The notes under the pieces were generated by a model, which was not told the origin of the DNA, ran no database searches, and saw only the letters and a program-made list of their open reading frames with translations. 64,000 bases of DNA from Immersiella caudata (taxonomy: Eukaryota > Ascomycota > Sordariomycetes > Sordariales > Lasiosphaeriaceae), in the NCBI GenBank assembly GCA_030512335.1, contig JAULSU010000001.1, positions 1,488,001 to 1,552,000 on the forward strand, in the 5' to 3' direction. Below, one piece after another: positions 10,891 to 21,347 of the stretch. Made by a program: the position numbers and the translations under genes. Numbering within the stretch: position 1 is the first letter of the stretch; every line of letters starts with the position of its first letter.

Positions 10891-13334
10891 TACAATCACA
10901 GCATAACGACAAGATTCGGCGACTTTTCCCCGCCTTTCTCTACTATGTTTTATTATCACCACCAGGCGGGCCAAGGCAAGCTTATGATGTTACCCCCCTA
11001 CGCCCCATTCGGGCCCATGATACAGCGATATCCCCTGCGAAGTTTTTGCATTTTTATCATTTACGGGTCGAATTTTTTTTGCATTTTCATCTACCCTACG
11101 GAGTGGAAACTCTATTTGAGCGGGCCGAGAACACAAAAGAAATGGAAGAGACGGGATGAACGGCATCGTGGAGCCTTTCTTGTTCGGGGTAGCTGGCGTT
11201 TGTGCGAGGGTTGTACTGGCAGAGGTCTGGGAAGAAGAACGGCATGAGATGAGGGGTGTGGATTCCAACATACTACTACTGGCAACTCTGGCCATGATCT
11301 GATTATCATGAGCCCTTGCCTGAATAATAATGGTCACCCCATCCAAGTCCCAAATTGAACTTTGTTGCACACCTGTCTGTGAGGGACGCCGCGCTAACTG
11401 CTCAACTCGGACGAGTTCACGGAGTGGATGTGGGATTCACACCAATCACTGCTCAGGCTATTACTCACAGACAATACCTCTTTTCACTGACGTCTTGCCA
11501 TCACCTCATGCTCGCGTCTCTTGCCGACTGTCGGCCAAGACTCGGAATTTCCATCTCCGGCGCTGTTTATTTACGCGATACTCTCGGCGGTGGGCGGCAG
11601 TCGTATTGCTGTGTCACATCTTTTCTTGGCGGTGAGGGAGAAGCATCGCCAAGGCGGCTGGGTTAGATCTTGATTTCTATTTAGAATTCATTTCTACTTG
11701 ACGCGCAAGACGCAGAGGTAAAATTTGAGGTGTGGGGCAAGCTGGAGTGGTCCATGTCGAGCTTTTTAGCTCGGTGACTGTGTGCTCGGTACTGTTTGAG
11801 TTGGAGCGTGGGGGGGTTGAGATGGTGAGGGGTTGGTGTTTTTGTGAGACTGCCCCAATCTGTGAGGATATATTTACGGTGGATGATGACGAAAGGTCGG
11901 AAACTCTGTGTAACCCCTCGTCAAATAGCTTGGATCAGTGTTTGTCTGTTCAGCTTCCTCCTTCTGAACTCTTCTTTTTCGGGCCCGGGAGCTTAGAACC
12001 CCCTTGATGAGAAATGCGAAAAGAGGGGAGAAAAAAACAAAATCCAACCGGGTGGACCGGAGCGCGGGGGGGGCGAATGCACCGTAATCCAAAGACAGCA
12101 AAAAGAGACAGAAAATCCCCGTCGTCATTGCGGTCAGGTGAACAAAAACGTACGCGCGCATCAAGGAGGCGTCACCCCCTCAGTAGGCAGGGAGATCTCA
12201 GATAACCCCCCTAGAAAAATCCGAAGATCTGCTGGGGCGCGATCGTCGGAATTAGGCATTGGCATGGGCATTTCTTGGCGGTCCAGAAGCCCAGAGACTC
12301 GGCAGGGGTAGGAGAGTGCAACTCCCAGCCACAGCATAACGTTAACATGACAACAGCACCAATTGAAGCACGCAGATAATATGATACCCTGCACTGCGAT
12401 GCGGTGAAAAAAGCTGCCAAGGGGATCTCCCAATCTTGGTATGCTTGGCTGTCAGATTAATGATATCTTGGACACGTCACGGGGTCTCCTGGTTGTCGGA
12501 TTGCTGCCCTGTATCTTTAATCGATGTGCTCGCTGTATTGTGTTGAGAGTAAAAGCTTTGTGCGGCGTGTGACTTGACTTGTGGAGGTTCCGAACCCGTC
12601 GAAAAGTTGATGAGACCTGCTTTAATCGGTTATCTAAACGGTTCCTAGACGTTCAGCATCGACTTGCCAAACAGGTACCAACCGGGCTGCAAAACGTGAT
12701 AACCAACCGCATTCTTTGGGGACCAGCATGAAGTAATCTGTCACCCGACAAAGATGGCCACTCGGAATCCAACCGTTGCTGCAGTAGCCCTGCCATGCAG
12801 TCGAGGTCCAACCCGGAAATCCTCCTCACCGCATCTGAACAGTTCCTGATGAGAAGACAGGGATACTGCAGGCAAATCCTTATGTTCAATGTCCTCGAAT
12901 CCGTTCATATTTGATGGTTTATGCTGAGCGAGATATGAGTGTTATACCCATCTCCTCATTCGCAATGCAATATTTGCCCATGTTCATCCTAACTGAATGT
13001 CCCAACTCTCATTAGTGGCCCAATAGCCAAATCGTACAAATCAGAATATTTGTGGTTGAGAGACTTTGCCACCGTCCATGCAAATCATGTCTGCTAAGAC
13101 AGACTCCCGCTGGCTGCCTACGCACTCGAGAGTGCCTTGGGTTGCCCTTGTAGTTTGTGGCTTTCGAAATTCTTCCTGCCTCCGGAGCGCCATGCTAGCT
13201 AAATAAGTATCAAGCGGCCCTTTCCGAGCCGAGCAGGCCACGAATGCTGCGCCGTATATAGCCAATAAAGACATCATCATAACAAAGGGAAAAGACCGCT
13301 CCAGGATATCTTTCGTCTTGCTGTACAAGTGTCG
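10891..13334. other. intergenic, 3' flanks of two convergent genes
   Basis: The first part is the T-rich 3' region of the 91-residue gene; the last part is the 3' flank of fab1. Between them are only short frames without recognisable content. A minus-strand frame at 13041-13328 begins with a hydrophobic stretch but lies directly behind the fab1 stop and is more likely 3' UTR. Confidence 0.5.
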
Positions 13335-16300
13335 TCACACGTCACCCTCAAACCTCGTTCTAGGAGTCGTAGGATTCGGACCAGGGCTGTTTCCGAAGAG
13401 ATGCCAGCAGTTCGGTGCTTGCAAGATGTATCTGTGAAGCATGCATGTAAGCTTGTTGTCCACGGCGTCGCGGTGAATGAGAGAGAGCAGTCCATACCTT
13501 GCCATTGCTTCCCTGAACCGAGATTTGTACTCTTTGGGGCTCGTCACCGTCGGTCTGTTCTTGCCTCCACCAGCGAAACCTCGGTTTTTGATCCAGCTCT
13601 CCAGCTGCTTGTCCCACGTGTACGTTCGGATGCAGTCGATAATACCAACAACAAGCTCCTTCTTGACCTCGTCTACCGCAATCATAAGTGAGTAGTCCAT
13701 GACGTCCTGCCTGGCTAGGAATAGTGTATCGTTCCACACCGATGCCCGCAGCAGCCGCTTGGAATGTTCCCGTGCAAAAAGCGGCGATTCATAAATGTAC
13801 TCGACCATGTTCTCGTCCAGAAGAACTTCGCCGCCCTCTCCCGTGGACTGGATTCTTCGGTTCCGCATCGAACCTTTGAGGTCAAAGGTGCGGGTTGGTG
13901 TTCGGTCATAGAAGAGATTCTCCATAACCAGCAAGTCCAGCTTGATCTCAGTGTTTGTGAGGGGGTTCTTGATAATGACCTGGAAGAAGCCGAGCATCTT
14001 GGCGATTACCGACGGAAGGTCGTGGAACAAGGCTTCGGCCATGATGTTGAAGTAGTGTGGCGCGAACTTGAGGAAAGCCGACGTTTCGATGGGAGAGAGT
14101 GACTTCATGACTAGGCGATCATCCAGCGTCTTGAGGAAGACGGATTTGGTCTTGCCGCCCTTGGAGTCCCACTTCAGACAACGGGACAGCGACTCGATGA
14201 TGCGATCGGCAACGCCGCATTTCCGACGAAGTGCGTCGAACTGCTCGGCGTAAAAAATCTTGCACGTCATCCTTGCAGAGCCCTCTGTGAACTGGTACTT
14301 CAAGTGGGTACCCGTGGATCGCAGCAAGCTCTTTTCAAGATCGGCCTCGTCGAGTGTCAGACCTCTCGCGTCAACCCCCTTCTGCCCCTTCATCTCGAGA
14401 CCGTCACTGCTCTCATCTGTGTCCGGTTGGTTTGACATCTTCCACTGTCGCCTGATATCTGCGAGCTTCACCTTGTAATCCTCAGAACTCAGCGCAAAGG
14501 CGACAAGCGAGCTCGGCTCATCTTCCCTCACCACCACGTCAGAGTCGATGAAAATATGGTCCGAGGCGTGGATGGGGTATTCAAGAGGCGTCCAGCCGCT
14601 CGATGACCGTTCGGCCCAGAAATTAGTCAGCATGGTCATGAGGCTCTTCTTTTGGTGCCTCGGCAGCTCTTCGGGGATGTCCTCGTTCCGATCCAGGGAC
14701 TCGGCAATCTCTTTGACATCGGGCATGAGGTCATCAAGAGTGATTGTTGAGTGGTCAGCGTCACTGCCGCCACCCTCGTCGTCTGACCCAGCCGGGTTTT
14801 CGTGGTGATTCTCATTAGCTTCCGTCCCAGCTGTAGTCGCCTCGCCAGTGGGCTGTGACGGCATTTCGTTTGGCGACTCAAGACCCGAGTCCGAAGGCTT
14901 GGTCTGGCTATCTTCTGGTGTCGTCTCGGCCACAGTAGAAGTCTCCAGCGACTTTTTGTCAAGGTGGTCGTCATCCGAAGGGCCCAGTTCCTGCACAGCC
15001 TGGTCCACGTCTTCATAAACCTCGACAATGGCCTTGGTTGAAGTCCGCGGTAGGAAGGCCCGTGTTGTCTGCATCTTTGCAGCACGCTGCTTGCGGTCCC
15101 TCATCCGCTCTTTCTCGAACTCCCTGCTAAGCTGCTCAAAATGCCTAGCAAGGGTTGACACCTTGGATTCCCGCTTTCCGTGGACATATCGAGGAATTCC
15201 CGAAGGGCCCGGTTTCCGATTCTTAAGGGCACCGATCCCGATTCTATCGGTGAATTTCTTCTCCTCTTTTCCGGCCCCCTGTGAGTCTTGAGCTTTTTGC
15301 TCCTTGAGGAGCTTCCCGATGGCGGACTGCGTTCTAGGCAGTGTCCCAACTGGCTGGGACAAAGCTCGGGTGATCGGAGGGGATACCGTCAAACCAGCCC
15401 GGCGGGACACAGCGCGATCGCCCGGCCGCGTGCTTTCACTCGCGTTGTCAGGAGTAGCCGACGAGCTTGATGCATCGGTGGACGCCGCTCGTTGCTCCCT
15501 GCGCAGTTGTTCCACTTTCTCTGTCAGGTACAGGGGAGTCTCTGTGACCGCCGCCAAGGCGTCAGCCTGTCTTGGGACAACTGCACCGGAAGGCACTGGC
15601 GTAGTATTCGCGGGCTGCTCGCTGGGAGTCTTTGGCACCTCCGAAACACTATGAGGAGGAATCAACATGTCCCGAGTTAGTCCTGATGGAGATGCTGGCG
15701 TTGCAAGATCGAGCGGATTGACTCTATCTAGAATCTCATCGGCCTGCATGGCTGCCGCATCCTGTGTCAGCGGAGGTGGCCCACTTGTCGGAGACAGCGG
15801 GGTCTGAGGTGGCTGGCTTGTTTCTTGGTCGTTTGGCTGAGCCGGCTTCTCGTCCACTTCAGACATGCTGGTCTGAGTTGTTGCGGGCGTTGTTTTCTCT
15901 TCCGATTCTGACCCGACCGAGGCGGTCCCATCAGTGGTCGGCAGCGACTCCTTGGACTCGTTATCTGTAAAGATCTTCTTCAACTGGATGATAGTCAATT
16001 GCCGAACATCTTTGTCTGAGAGGAAGTCGGCCTCAAATTTGGCAAAGGCGGCATCCCACTCTGATGATTTCTCCAACATCTCGCGGACAACCACGTTGAG
16101 CGGGATGATTTCGTAGTATTTAGAGCTCATGTACGCCGACTGGAGCGTGCGAATAAGCTCGCGCTGGTCTTCTTGCGCTTTCTTGGTCAAGCTCTCGACT
16201 TCAGCCTTACAGTCCCCTGCCTTCTCCGGGAGAACACTATCGATCCTAATGCTCTTCAGCCTCGCATTGACTGAGTGGATGAATTTGTTCCAGCGCTCCT

Positions 16301-19300
16301 CGGCCCTGGTGAATATTTCGTTCTTCAGCTTCAAGTCGTTGTCCACCTTCCAGGTGATCCTGGGTCTCGGAACGATGATCTCATAGAGATCGATCGGGTC
16401 GTAGTGCACCCTAATGGCAATGTTGCGGTATAGGTAGTAAAAGTACCGGACGTGGTCTTTTTGGTGGTCGTGGGGACACTCAGTCTGGGGGTGAACTCGT
16501 AACCCCCTGTTCCAAAACGACAACTCGAGATATTTCCCAAACGAGTACTTCCAGGTGCTGACCGACATCGGCATGAGACCAAAGTGTTTATTACACACCT
16601 TGCAGAAGTTCCACATGCAGATGCCTGTCCCGTCCTTTTCACCATCTCTCTCCTGTGGTTTCTCTGGAAAGTTTTTGGGCCAAACTGGCGCATCCTCGAC
16701 CATAACGGTAATACGCGCGTTGTCGTGGACATAGGTTCGGTGATGTTCTGCCATCTTTTTATCGCAGCCGTTGGAGTGGCATATCGAATCGGCACTCTCG
16801 CAGATATCCTCGATGTATTGCCCCAACGTAAAGTCCGGATCCAAATTCCCGCTGGCGTCAGCGTGTTCGTTGTAGAACTCGATGGCGATTAAACCGGGCT
16901 CGGCGCAGGGGATCTTCGTCGCGTTGCAGGTAACCGAGTAAAGCACGACGATATTCTGGTGGGAGTAGGGGTCGAAGAGGTCGAGACTGCCTTGAATATA
17001 GGTCTCCCATTGTCTTGTTTGGGTCTGATAATTATGAAGGGCTTTGTCATATTCAACGTCGTGGACCGCATGGAGAACCTCCATGATCTGGCGAGGGGCT
17101 TTTTGGCCAATCTCGTGCACCATCTCGGGCTTGATAAGTCGAAACTGTTGTTCTGTGAGGCCTTCCTTCTCTCCCAGCTCTTCCACAATGTCCTGGTCAC
17201 GGAGACGTTTCAGATAGACCAAGCGCCTTTCCTGTTCTCGCGCACGCATGAGCAAATATGGCTGCGTGAACTTGACGAACGGAGACGCGGAGAGAAGGCG
17301 TGTTTCGTACTTGGCCACCATGTCGCTGTAGAACGTCGGCATTGGTACGTCCTCGGGGACCTGGGTATCCTGAGAGACATGGGTATGGGACTCGTGAAGA
17401 GAAACCAGTCTCTTAGTCTGGTCCAACACGGGCCGTACTTGGTCGACAGGAGTAGGGGGAGGTTGCTCGCCGTCTGCAGTAACACCAGTGGCGGATTGAG
17501 ACACATTTTGGCCTTCTGAGCTTGGCCCTGTCACCAACACAGCTGGATTCTGGCTGTTCTGTTCCGGAGTGCTGCTGGTCAGGAGTGCAAGACTATCATC
17601 GGTCTGCTGCCTTGAGGAGGCAGGTGGCGAGATGGCGACCGCTTCCGGGATGTGAACAAATTCGTCGCGCATGAGGCAAGATTCGAGTTTCAGATTGTAG
17701 ACAACGTAAACCATGAACTCGGTGATCTTCTTCATGCGTGCCAGAATCTGGGTAGGAGCACCACGGAGGACGATGGTGCAACCACGGTCCTTTGGGCAGC
17801 CAGCCACGTATAGGTACGTCTTCTTCTTGCCCTTGATTTCGTTGTTCACGTACGTCTTGACTTCGAAGCTTTCACTTGAGCCCACGCGCACGCCCAAACT
17901 CAACATGTCCATGGATGAGATGATTGGCATGTTCGCGATCCTCGAGATGGCGTCGATGACCGAAGGCTTGACATTGTAGGCAACCGCAACATTTGCGTCT
18001 GCCAGGTACTGCAGCGCTACGCCAGCAACGGTCTTCTCCACTAACAACACCTGCGGCTCCAGGTTGAGGATTCGGTTCACCACCATCCGAAGATACTCTT
18101 TCTCCTGTTCGATGACCGGCTGCAGGCTCATAAAGTGCTGCTCAGAATGCCGCTGATACTCAATGGGAAAAGTAATGATGACAATCTTGGGGTTGTGAAT
18201 CTTTCGAGGCATGCTCTTGAGTGCTAGGTTCTTCGTGAAGACGACACCATGGACGTATGCGGTATCGCTTGGCTTACCACCTGGGATTTTCTTCAATTTG
18301 ACCCAATGCCGGATATCCATGTCATCCCCGTTGCGGATATTGGGGTCGACGTCGTCGGCACATTGGTCAAGGATTGGGATTAATGCCCTTTCCCAGGCGC
18401 CAGCGTTGGGAACATTAGCGTCTGCAAGCAACTGGCGGAAAAGTTTCTTCACGTGCTGCATACTCGCGGGATTCAAGCCAGCCTCGTGCGACCTGGTATC
18501 GTGGGTATTATCATTTGTGCCCATAACCGCGGCATCAATGACTCCGGTTTGCTCAAAGGCCGATAAGGCATCGGCTGATATCGACGGACCCTTGAAAATT
18601 CCCGACTTTGGACGAGGAGATCGCAGGTGATGGACGCTGGCGCTGGCTGTGCTGAGGTTTCGCCTTCTTGGCGGTCTATTGTGAACTGACAAGTTGGGAA
18701 GCCCACTACTCTCATCATGGCCACGGCTGGTGAAGCTCAACCCGCTTACACTTTTCTCGCCATGCCGGAAACGGTGCTTCTTCCCAGCGTTCAGGTAAGG
18801 GCCAAAGCTAGACCTATCTGGATCCAAGCTAGATGGCTGGATGTCGTTGCTGTTCATGGTTGCGAAGATGCCCATTTGCTCGTCGCCACTGGACTCGTCG
18901 GACATGAATGCAGCGAGCTCTGGATCGATGATGTTGTCGTCATGAAATGCGTTGAGCTTGGACTTCTTTCCAAGTTCGTCGCCGACAGGCTTACGGAACG
19001 GAGCCCGCTCCTCCGCGGTAGCTTTGAACCTGGTGAGAAAGTTGTGCTTGGAGTGATGCCTACGATGGCCCGAGGACTGTGGGCGACTGCTCGAAAGGGA
19101 CTTCAGCGACCGCGAAGAGCTAGGGCGACTGAGCTGTGGCAGACTGGCATCGATTTCCAGAACTGCGGAGTTGCGGTTGCCCTCACCAACTCGTCGCGTA
19201 GCAGGAATGGCCATCATGGGCGTTGTGGCAGTCCGGGGGTCCTCAGCCAGTTCTGTTCGCTCTGATATGCTCATCTCGTCGTCGGTCCTAGGTTTTGTGG

Positions 19301-20792
19301 CCACGGGTTGAGGCTTGGGCTGGTTAGGTCGAAAGATTGCAGGGAAATATTCGTCACCTGAATCATCCGAACCGCTGTCATACCGACGGTTTATGACATT
19401 GAGGCAGGTCTTGCACACTCGCAAAGACCCCTGGACGCCGAACTTCTGTCCAGAGATGCTGGAGGTGCATTTTGAGTCAAATATACAACCGCATGTCCGA
19501 CAGTGATGCTTGCGCCGGAATGCAGAAAATGGCGTGCCGCAAAGGAAGCACTCCTTGCATGTCTCATCAGCCATCCAAAACTCCTTGCTGAGGACTTGTT
19601 TGCGCATCATTTCCAACCGTGCGTTGACCATTTCTGGGGCGCCTTCGTTAGTTGTTGTACCGGGAATTTTCATGGCGCCGGACTGCAGCCTTTGCGGTCT
19701 TTCGTTGTGTGCGAAGGAATCATGATATACGGAGCTATGTGCTGAGGTGCTGACAGGACTTGGTTCAGCTGTTCCCGGCTCCATGGATGAAGATCTTGAA
19801 CGGGTACCACCTCCTGAGTAGGCGATGCGGTCAATGACTGCGGGCTTTCTCATGGCGTCCCCTGGGGCCGCCCGCGACGAAGTCGAAGAGACTCGCATCT
19901 CGACGGTATTTGTAACTGGACTTGATGGCGTTTCGGTGCTCCCATCAATGCTGAGGGCATCGTCGCGTCTCGATCGGCTGGGCATGGAAATCCTGTCGCT
20001 GATCGGGAGACTCTCCAGGCTGGGGTTCCCAGAGTGGTTGGAGGTTGGTGTGCCCTCGGCCGGTCTGCTCATGCTTCGTCGCCCGGTGCTCCGACTTGAC
20101 TGTTCCTCCAATCGGGTGGCCACGCCGCGTGAAGCTTCCTTGTCTATCATCCCTTTTGCCATAACCGGCGCCACGCCAGCGCTGGGTGTAGTCGTTGCAA
20201 CACCCCTAACCATCTTTGTCAAGTTCTGCACGCTTGAGGGAGCCGTCTTGGGGGTAGAGGCTGTTGTAATAGACGACGCTTTCGACGACTGCGGCGGGTA
20301 GGACGAGTCAGCTGTCATGGCACCCGAGGAAGTCATGGTGCCAGACGTCGGTAGCTCCGAAGACGTGGTCGAATCGAATGTCGAGTTGGTTGCCCCGCTC
20401 TCCCCCCGTGGAAGGGGGGAGGTCGAGGTCTTCTTTGACGCGCTATCGGGGCCATCACCATCGTCTACCTCTTGAACGGTGACTTTTCCAACGGCACCAA
20501 CGGCCTCTTTGAAACGGCTGTAAAGACCGCTCAGGCCCTGCTGCACAAGCTCTCCAGCCGTACCCTTGCTTTCTACGACAGGCAGGCTACCTGGGGGGGG
20601 AGCAAAGTCATTGAACGTGGTCAGCACACCTGTCTGGCTGGCCGAGGTGTGGATCTTGTCGAGAGTGATCGCAAGCTGAGCTTTGTCGACCTGCGAGGAA
20701 GTCGAGACCGAGGCCAGGGAATCGCGGCGGACCCGGGCGGCGCCAGGGGAGGGAGGCGTCGCTAGGGGGGTACTGGCGTTGGCATGGGCCAT
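13335..20792 (-). CDS. fab1: 1-phosphatidylinositol-3-phosphate 5-kinase Fab1
   Basis: Makes PtdIns(3,5)P2 from PtdIns3P on endosome and vacuole membranes, controlling vacuole size and membrane recycling. The protein has about 2,463 residues. Order of parts: a long Ser/Thr-rich N-terminus; a FYVE zinc finger at about residues 405-465 (FWMADETC, RRKHHCRTCG, RVCKTC); a Cpn60/TCP1-like domain at about 820-1055; a Cys-rich Fab1 region; low-complexity linkers; and a C-terminal PIP kinase from about residue 2100, with KMLGFFQV, DYSLM and GIIDCIRTYTWDK. Exons: 13498-20792 and 13335-13431. The 66-nt intron 13432-13497 (GTATGG...TTCACAG) contains no stop in frame; removing it restores the family ending MARY-ILQAPNCW. 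The frame is open upstream to a TTG at 20834, but the first ATG is at 20792. No DEP domain was seen. Confidence 0.97.
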   Translation of the reverse strand: MAHANASTPLATPPSPGAARVRRDSLASVSTSSQVDKAQLAITLDKIHTSASQTGVLTTFNDFAPPPGSLPVVESKGTAGELVQQGLSGLYSRFKEAVGAVGKVTVQEVDDGDGPDSASKKTSTSPLPRGESGATNSTFDSTTSSELPTSGTMTSSGAMTADSSYPPQSSKASSITTASTPKTAPSSVQNLTKMVRGVATTTPSAGVAPVMAKGMIDKEASRGVATRLEEQSSRSTGRRSMSRPAEGTPTSNHSGNPSLESLPISDRISMPSRSRRDDALSIDGSTETPSSPVTNTVEMRVSSTSSRAAPGDAMRKPAVIDRIAYSGGGTRSRSSSMEPGTAEPSPVSTSAHSSVYHDSFAHNERPQRLQSGAMKIPGTTTNEGAPEMVNARLEMMRKQVLSKEFWMADETCKECFLCGTPFSAFRRKHHCRTCGCIFDSKCTSSISGQKFGVQGSLRVCKTCLNVINRRYDSGSDDSGDEYFPAIFRPNQPKPQPVATKPRTDDEMSISERTELAEDPRTATTPMMAIPATRRVGEGNRNSAVLEIDASLPQLSRPSSSRSLKSLSSSRPQSSGHRRHHSKHNFLTRFKATAEERAPFRKPVGDELGKKSKLNAFHDDNIIDPELAAFMSDESSGDEQMGIFATMNSNDIQPSSLDPDRSSFGPYLNAGKKHRFRHGEKSVSGLSFTSRGHDESSGLPNLSVHNRPPRRRNLSTASASVHHLRSPRPKSGIFKGPSISADALSAFEQTGVIDAAVMGTNDNTHDTRSHEAGLNPASMQHVKKLFRQLLADANVPNAGAWERALIPILDQCADDVDPNIRNGDDMDIRHWVKLKKIPGGKPSDTAYVHGVVFTKNLALKSMPRKIHNPKIVIITFPIEYQRHSEQHFMSLQPVIEQEKEYLRMVVNRILNLEPQVLLVEKTVAGVALQYLADANVAVAYNVKPSVIDAISRIANMPIISSMDMLSLGVRVGSSESFEVKTYVNNEIKGKKKTYLYVAGCPKDRGCTIVLRGAPTQILARMKKITEFMVYVVYNLKLESCLMRDEFVHIPEAVAISPPASSRQQTDDSLALLTSSTPEQNSQNPAVLVTGPSSEGQNVSQSATGVTADGEQPPPTPVDQVRPVLDQTKRLVSLHESHTHVSQDTQVPEDVPMPTFYSDMVAKYETRLLSASPFVKFTQPYLLMRAREQERRLVYLKRLRDQDIVEELGEKEGLTEQQFRLIKPEMVHEIGQKAPRQIMEVLHAVHDVEYDKALHNYQTQTRQWETYIQGSLDLFDPYSHQNIVVLYSVTCNATKIPCAEPGLIAIEFYNEHADASGNLDPDFTLGQYIEDICESADSICHSNGCDKKMAEHHRTYVHDNARITVMVEDAPVWPKNFPEKPQERDGEKDGTGICMWNFCKVCNKHFGLMPMSVSTWKYSFGKYLELSFWNRGLRVHPQTECPHDHQKDHVRYFYYLYRNIAIRVHYDPIDLYEIIVPRPRITWKVDNDLKLKNEIFTRAEERWNKFIHSVNARLKSIRIDSVLPEKAGDCKAEVESLTKKAQEDQRELIRTLQSAYMSSKYYEIIPLNVVVREMLEKSSEWDAAFAKFEADFLSDKDVRQLTIIQLKKIFTDNESKESLPTTDGTASVGSESEEKTTPATTQTSMSEVDEKPAQPNDQETSQPPQTPLSPTSGPPPLTQDAAAMQADEILDRVNPLDLATPASPSGLTRDMLIPPHSVSEVPKTPSEQPANTTPVPSGAVVPRQADALAAVTETPLYLTEKVEQLRREQRAASTDASSSSATPDNASESTRPGDRAVSRRAGLTVSPPITRALSQPVGTLPRTQSAIGKLLKEQKAQDSQGAGKEEKKFTDRIGIGALKNRKPGPSGIPRYVHGKRESKVSTLARHFEQLSREFEKERMRDRKQRAAKMQTTRAFLPRTSTKAIVEVYEDVDQAVQELGPSDDDHLDKKSLETSTVAETTPEDSQTKPSDSGLESPNEMPSQPTGEATTAGTEANENHHENPAGSDDEGGGSDADHSTITLDDLMPDVKEIAESLDRNEDIPEELPRHQKKSLMTMLTNFWAERSSSGWTPLEYPIHASDHIFIDSDVVVREDEPSSLVAFALSSEDYKVKLADIRRQWKMSNQPDTDESSDGLEMKGQKGVDARGLTLDEADLEKSLLRSTGTHLKYQFTEGSARMTCKIFYAEQFDALRRKCGVADRIIESLSRCLKWDSKGGKTKSVFLKTLDDRLVMKSLSPIETSAFLKFAPHYFNIMAEALFHDLPSVIAKMLGFFQVIIKNPLTNTEIKLDLLVMENLFYDRTPTRTFDLKGSMRNRRIQSTGEGGEVLLDENMVEYIYESPLFAREHSKRLLRASVWNDTLFLARQDVMDYSLMIAVDEVKKELVVGIIDCIRTYTWDKQLESWIKNRGFAGGGKNRPTVTSPKEYKSRFREAMARYGLLSLIHRDAVDNKLTCMLHRYILQAPNCWHLFGNSPGPNPTTPRTRFEGDV
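13432..13497 (-). other. in-frame 66-nt intron in fab1
   Basis: On the minus strand the donor is GTATGG at 13497 and the acceptor is CTTCACAG ending at 13432. The length is a multiple of three and there is no stop, so retention would add 22 residues just before the final ILQAPNCW motif. Family continuity (REAMARYILQAP) indicates splicing. Confidence 0.85.
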
Positions 20793-21347
20793 GCCGCCGT
20801 CGCTGTCGTCGTGGTTTTCGAGCTTGGGCACCAAGAGTCGTTATGTTGCTGGAGCTAACTTGTGGGGAAGGGGAAGGAGGTGATCGAGGCCCTGCGAGGG
20901 GGGATAATAAGCCGATGGTTGGCTGACCCGCAAGCATCCCGGGTGCGGCGTGTTGGGACAACGGGGATGCGGCAACGTTGAGGGACGAAAACAAAACGAC
21001 GCGAATGACGTGGGCCTCGAGACGCAGCTGGATCACCTCACATGCTCAGTTTGGGTGGTCCAGTCACAATGCCAAGACCATGCCTTCGAATGCACATCCA
21101 CTGGTTCGCGGGGTGCAACGTGCGAATCGGATGTCGTCACTGGGGCCGCTGCTTCTTGCTGACGTTCCTGGTCACATGACTTGGTGTCTGCAGGGCCAAA
21201 CCCTGTCTCCATTGTCGCGTTCCTAACTGCAAAACGCGCTACTGATTTCAGCATCGATCTGTCACTCGTCGACATGCGCCTCTGAGGGAAGCCGTAGCAA
21301 CGCCGCGACTGCATATCCATGGAGCAAATCAGTACACGCAGTTCATC
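20793..21347. promoter_or_regulatory. divergent promoter region, fab1 and unknown gene
   Basis: 555 bp between the start codons of fab1 (-) and the 681-residue gene (+). It must hold both promoters and leaders. No TATA box was found. A GTCACATGAC site at about 21171 is E-box-like. No further motif can be assigned. Confidence 0.6.

Noticed and set aside
13041..13328. 95-codon minus frame with a hydrophobic start
   Set aside because: It lies immediately behind the fab1 stop and is best explained as fab1 3' UTR.
20793..20834. N-terminal extension of Fab1 starting at TTG
   Set aside because: No ATG; the first ATG at 20792 gives a normal start.
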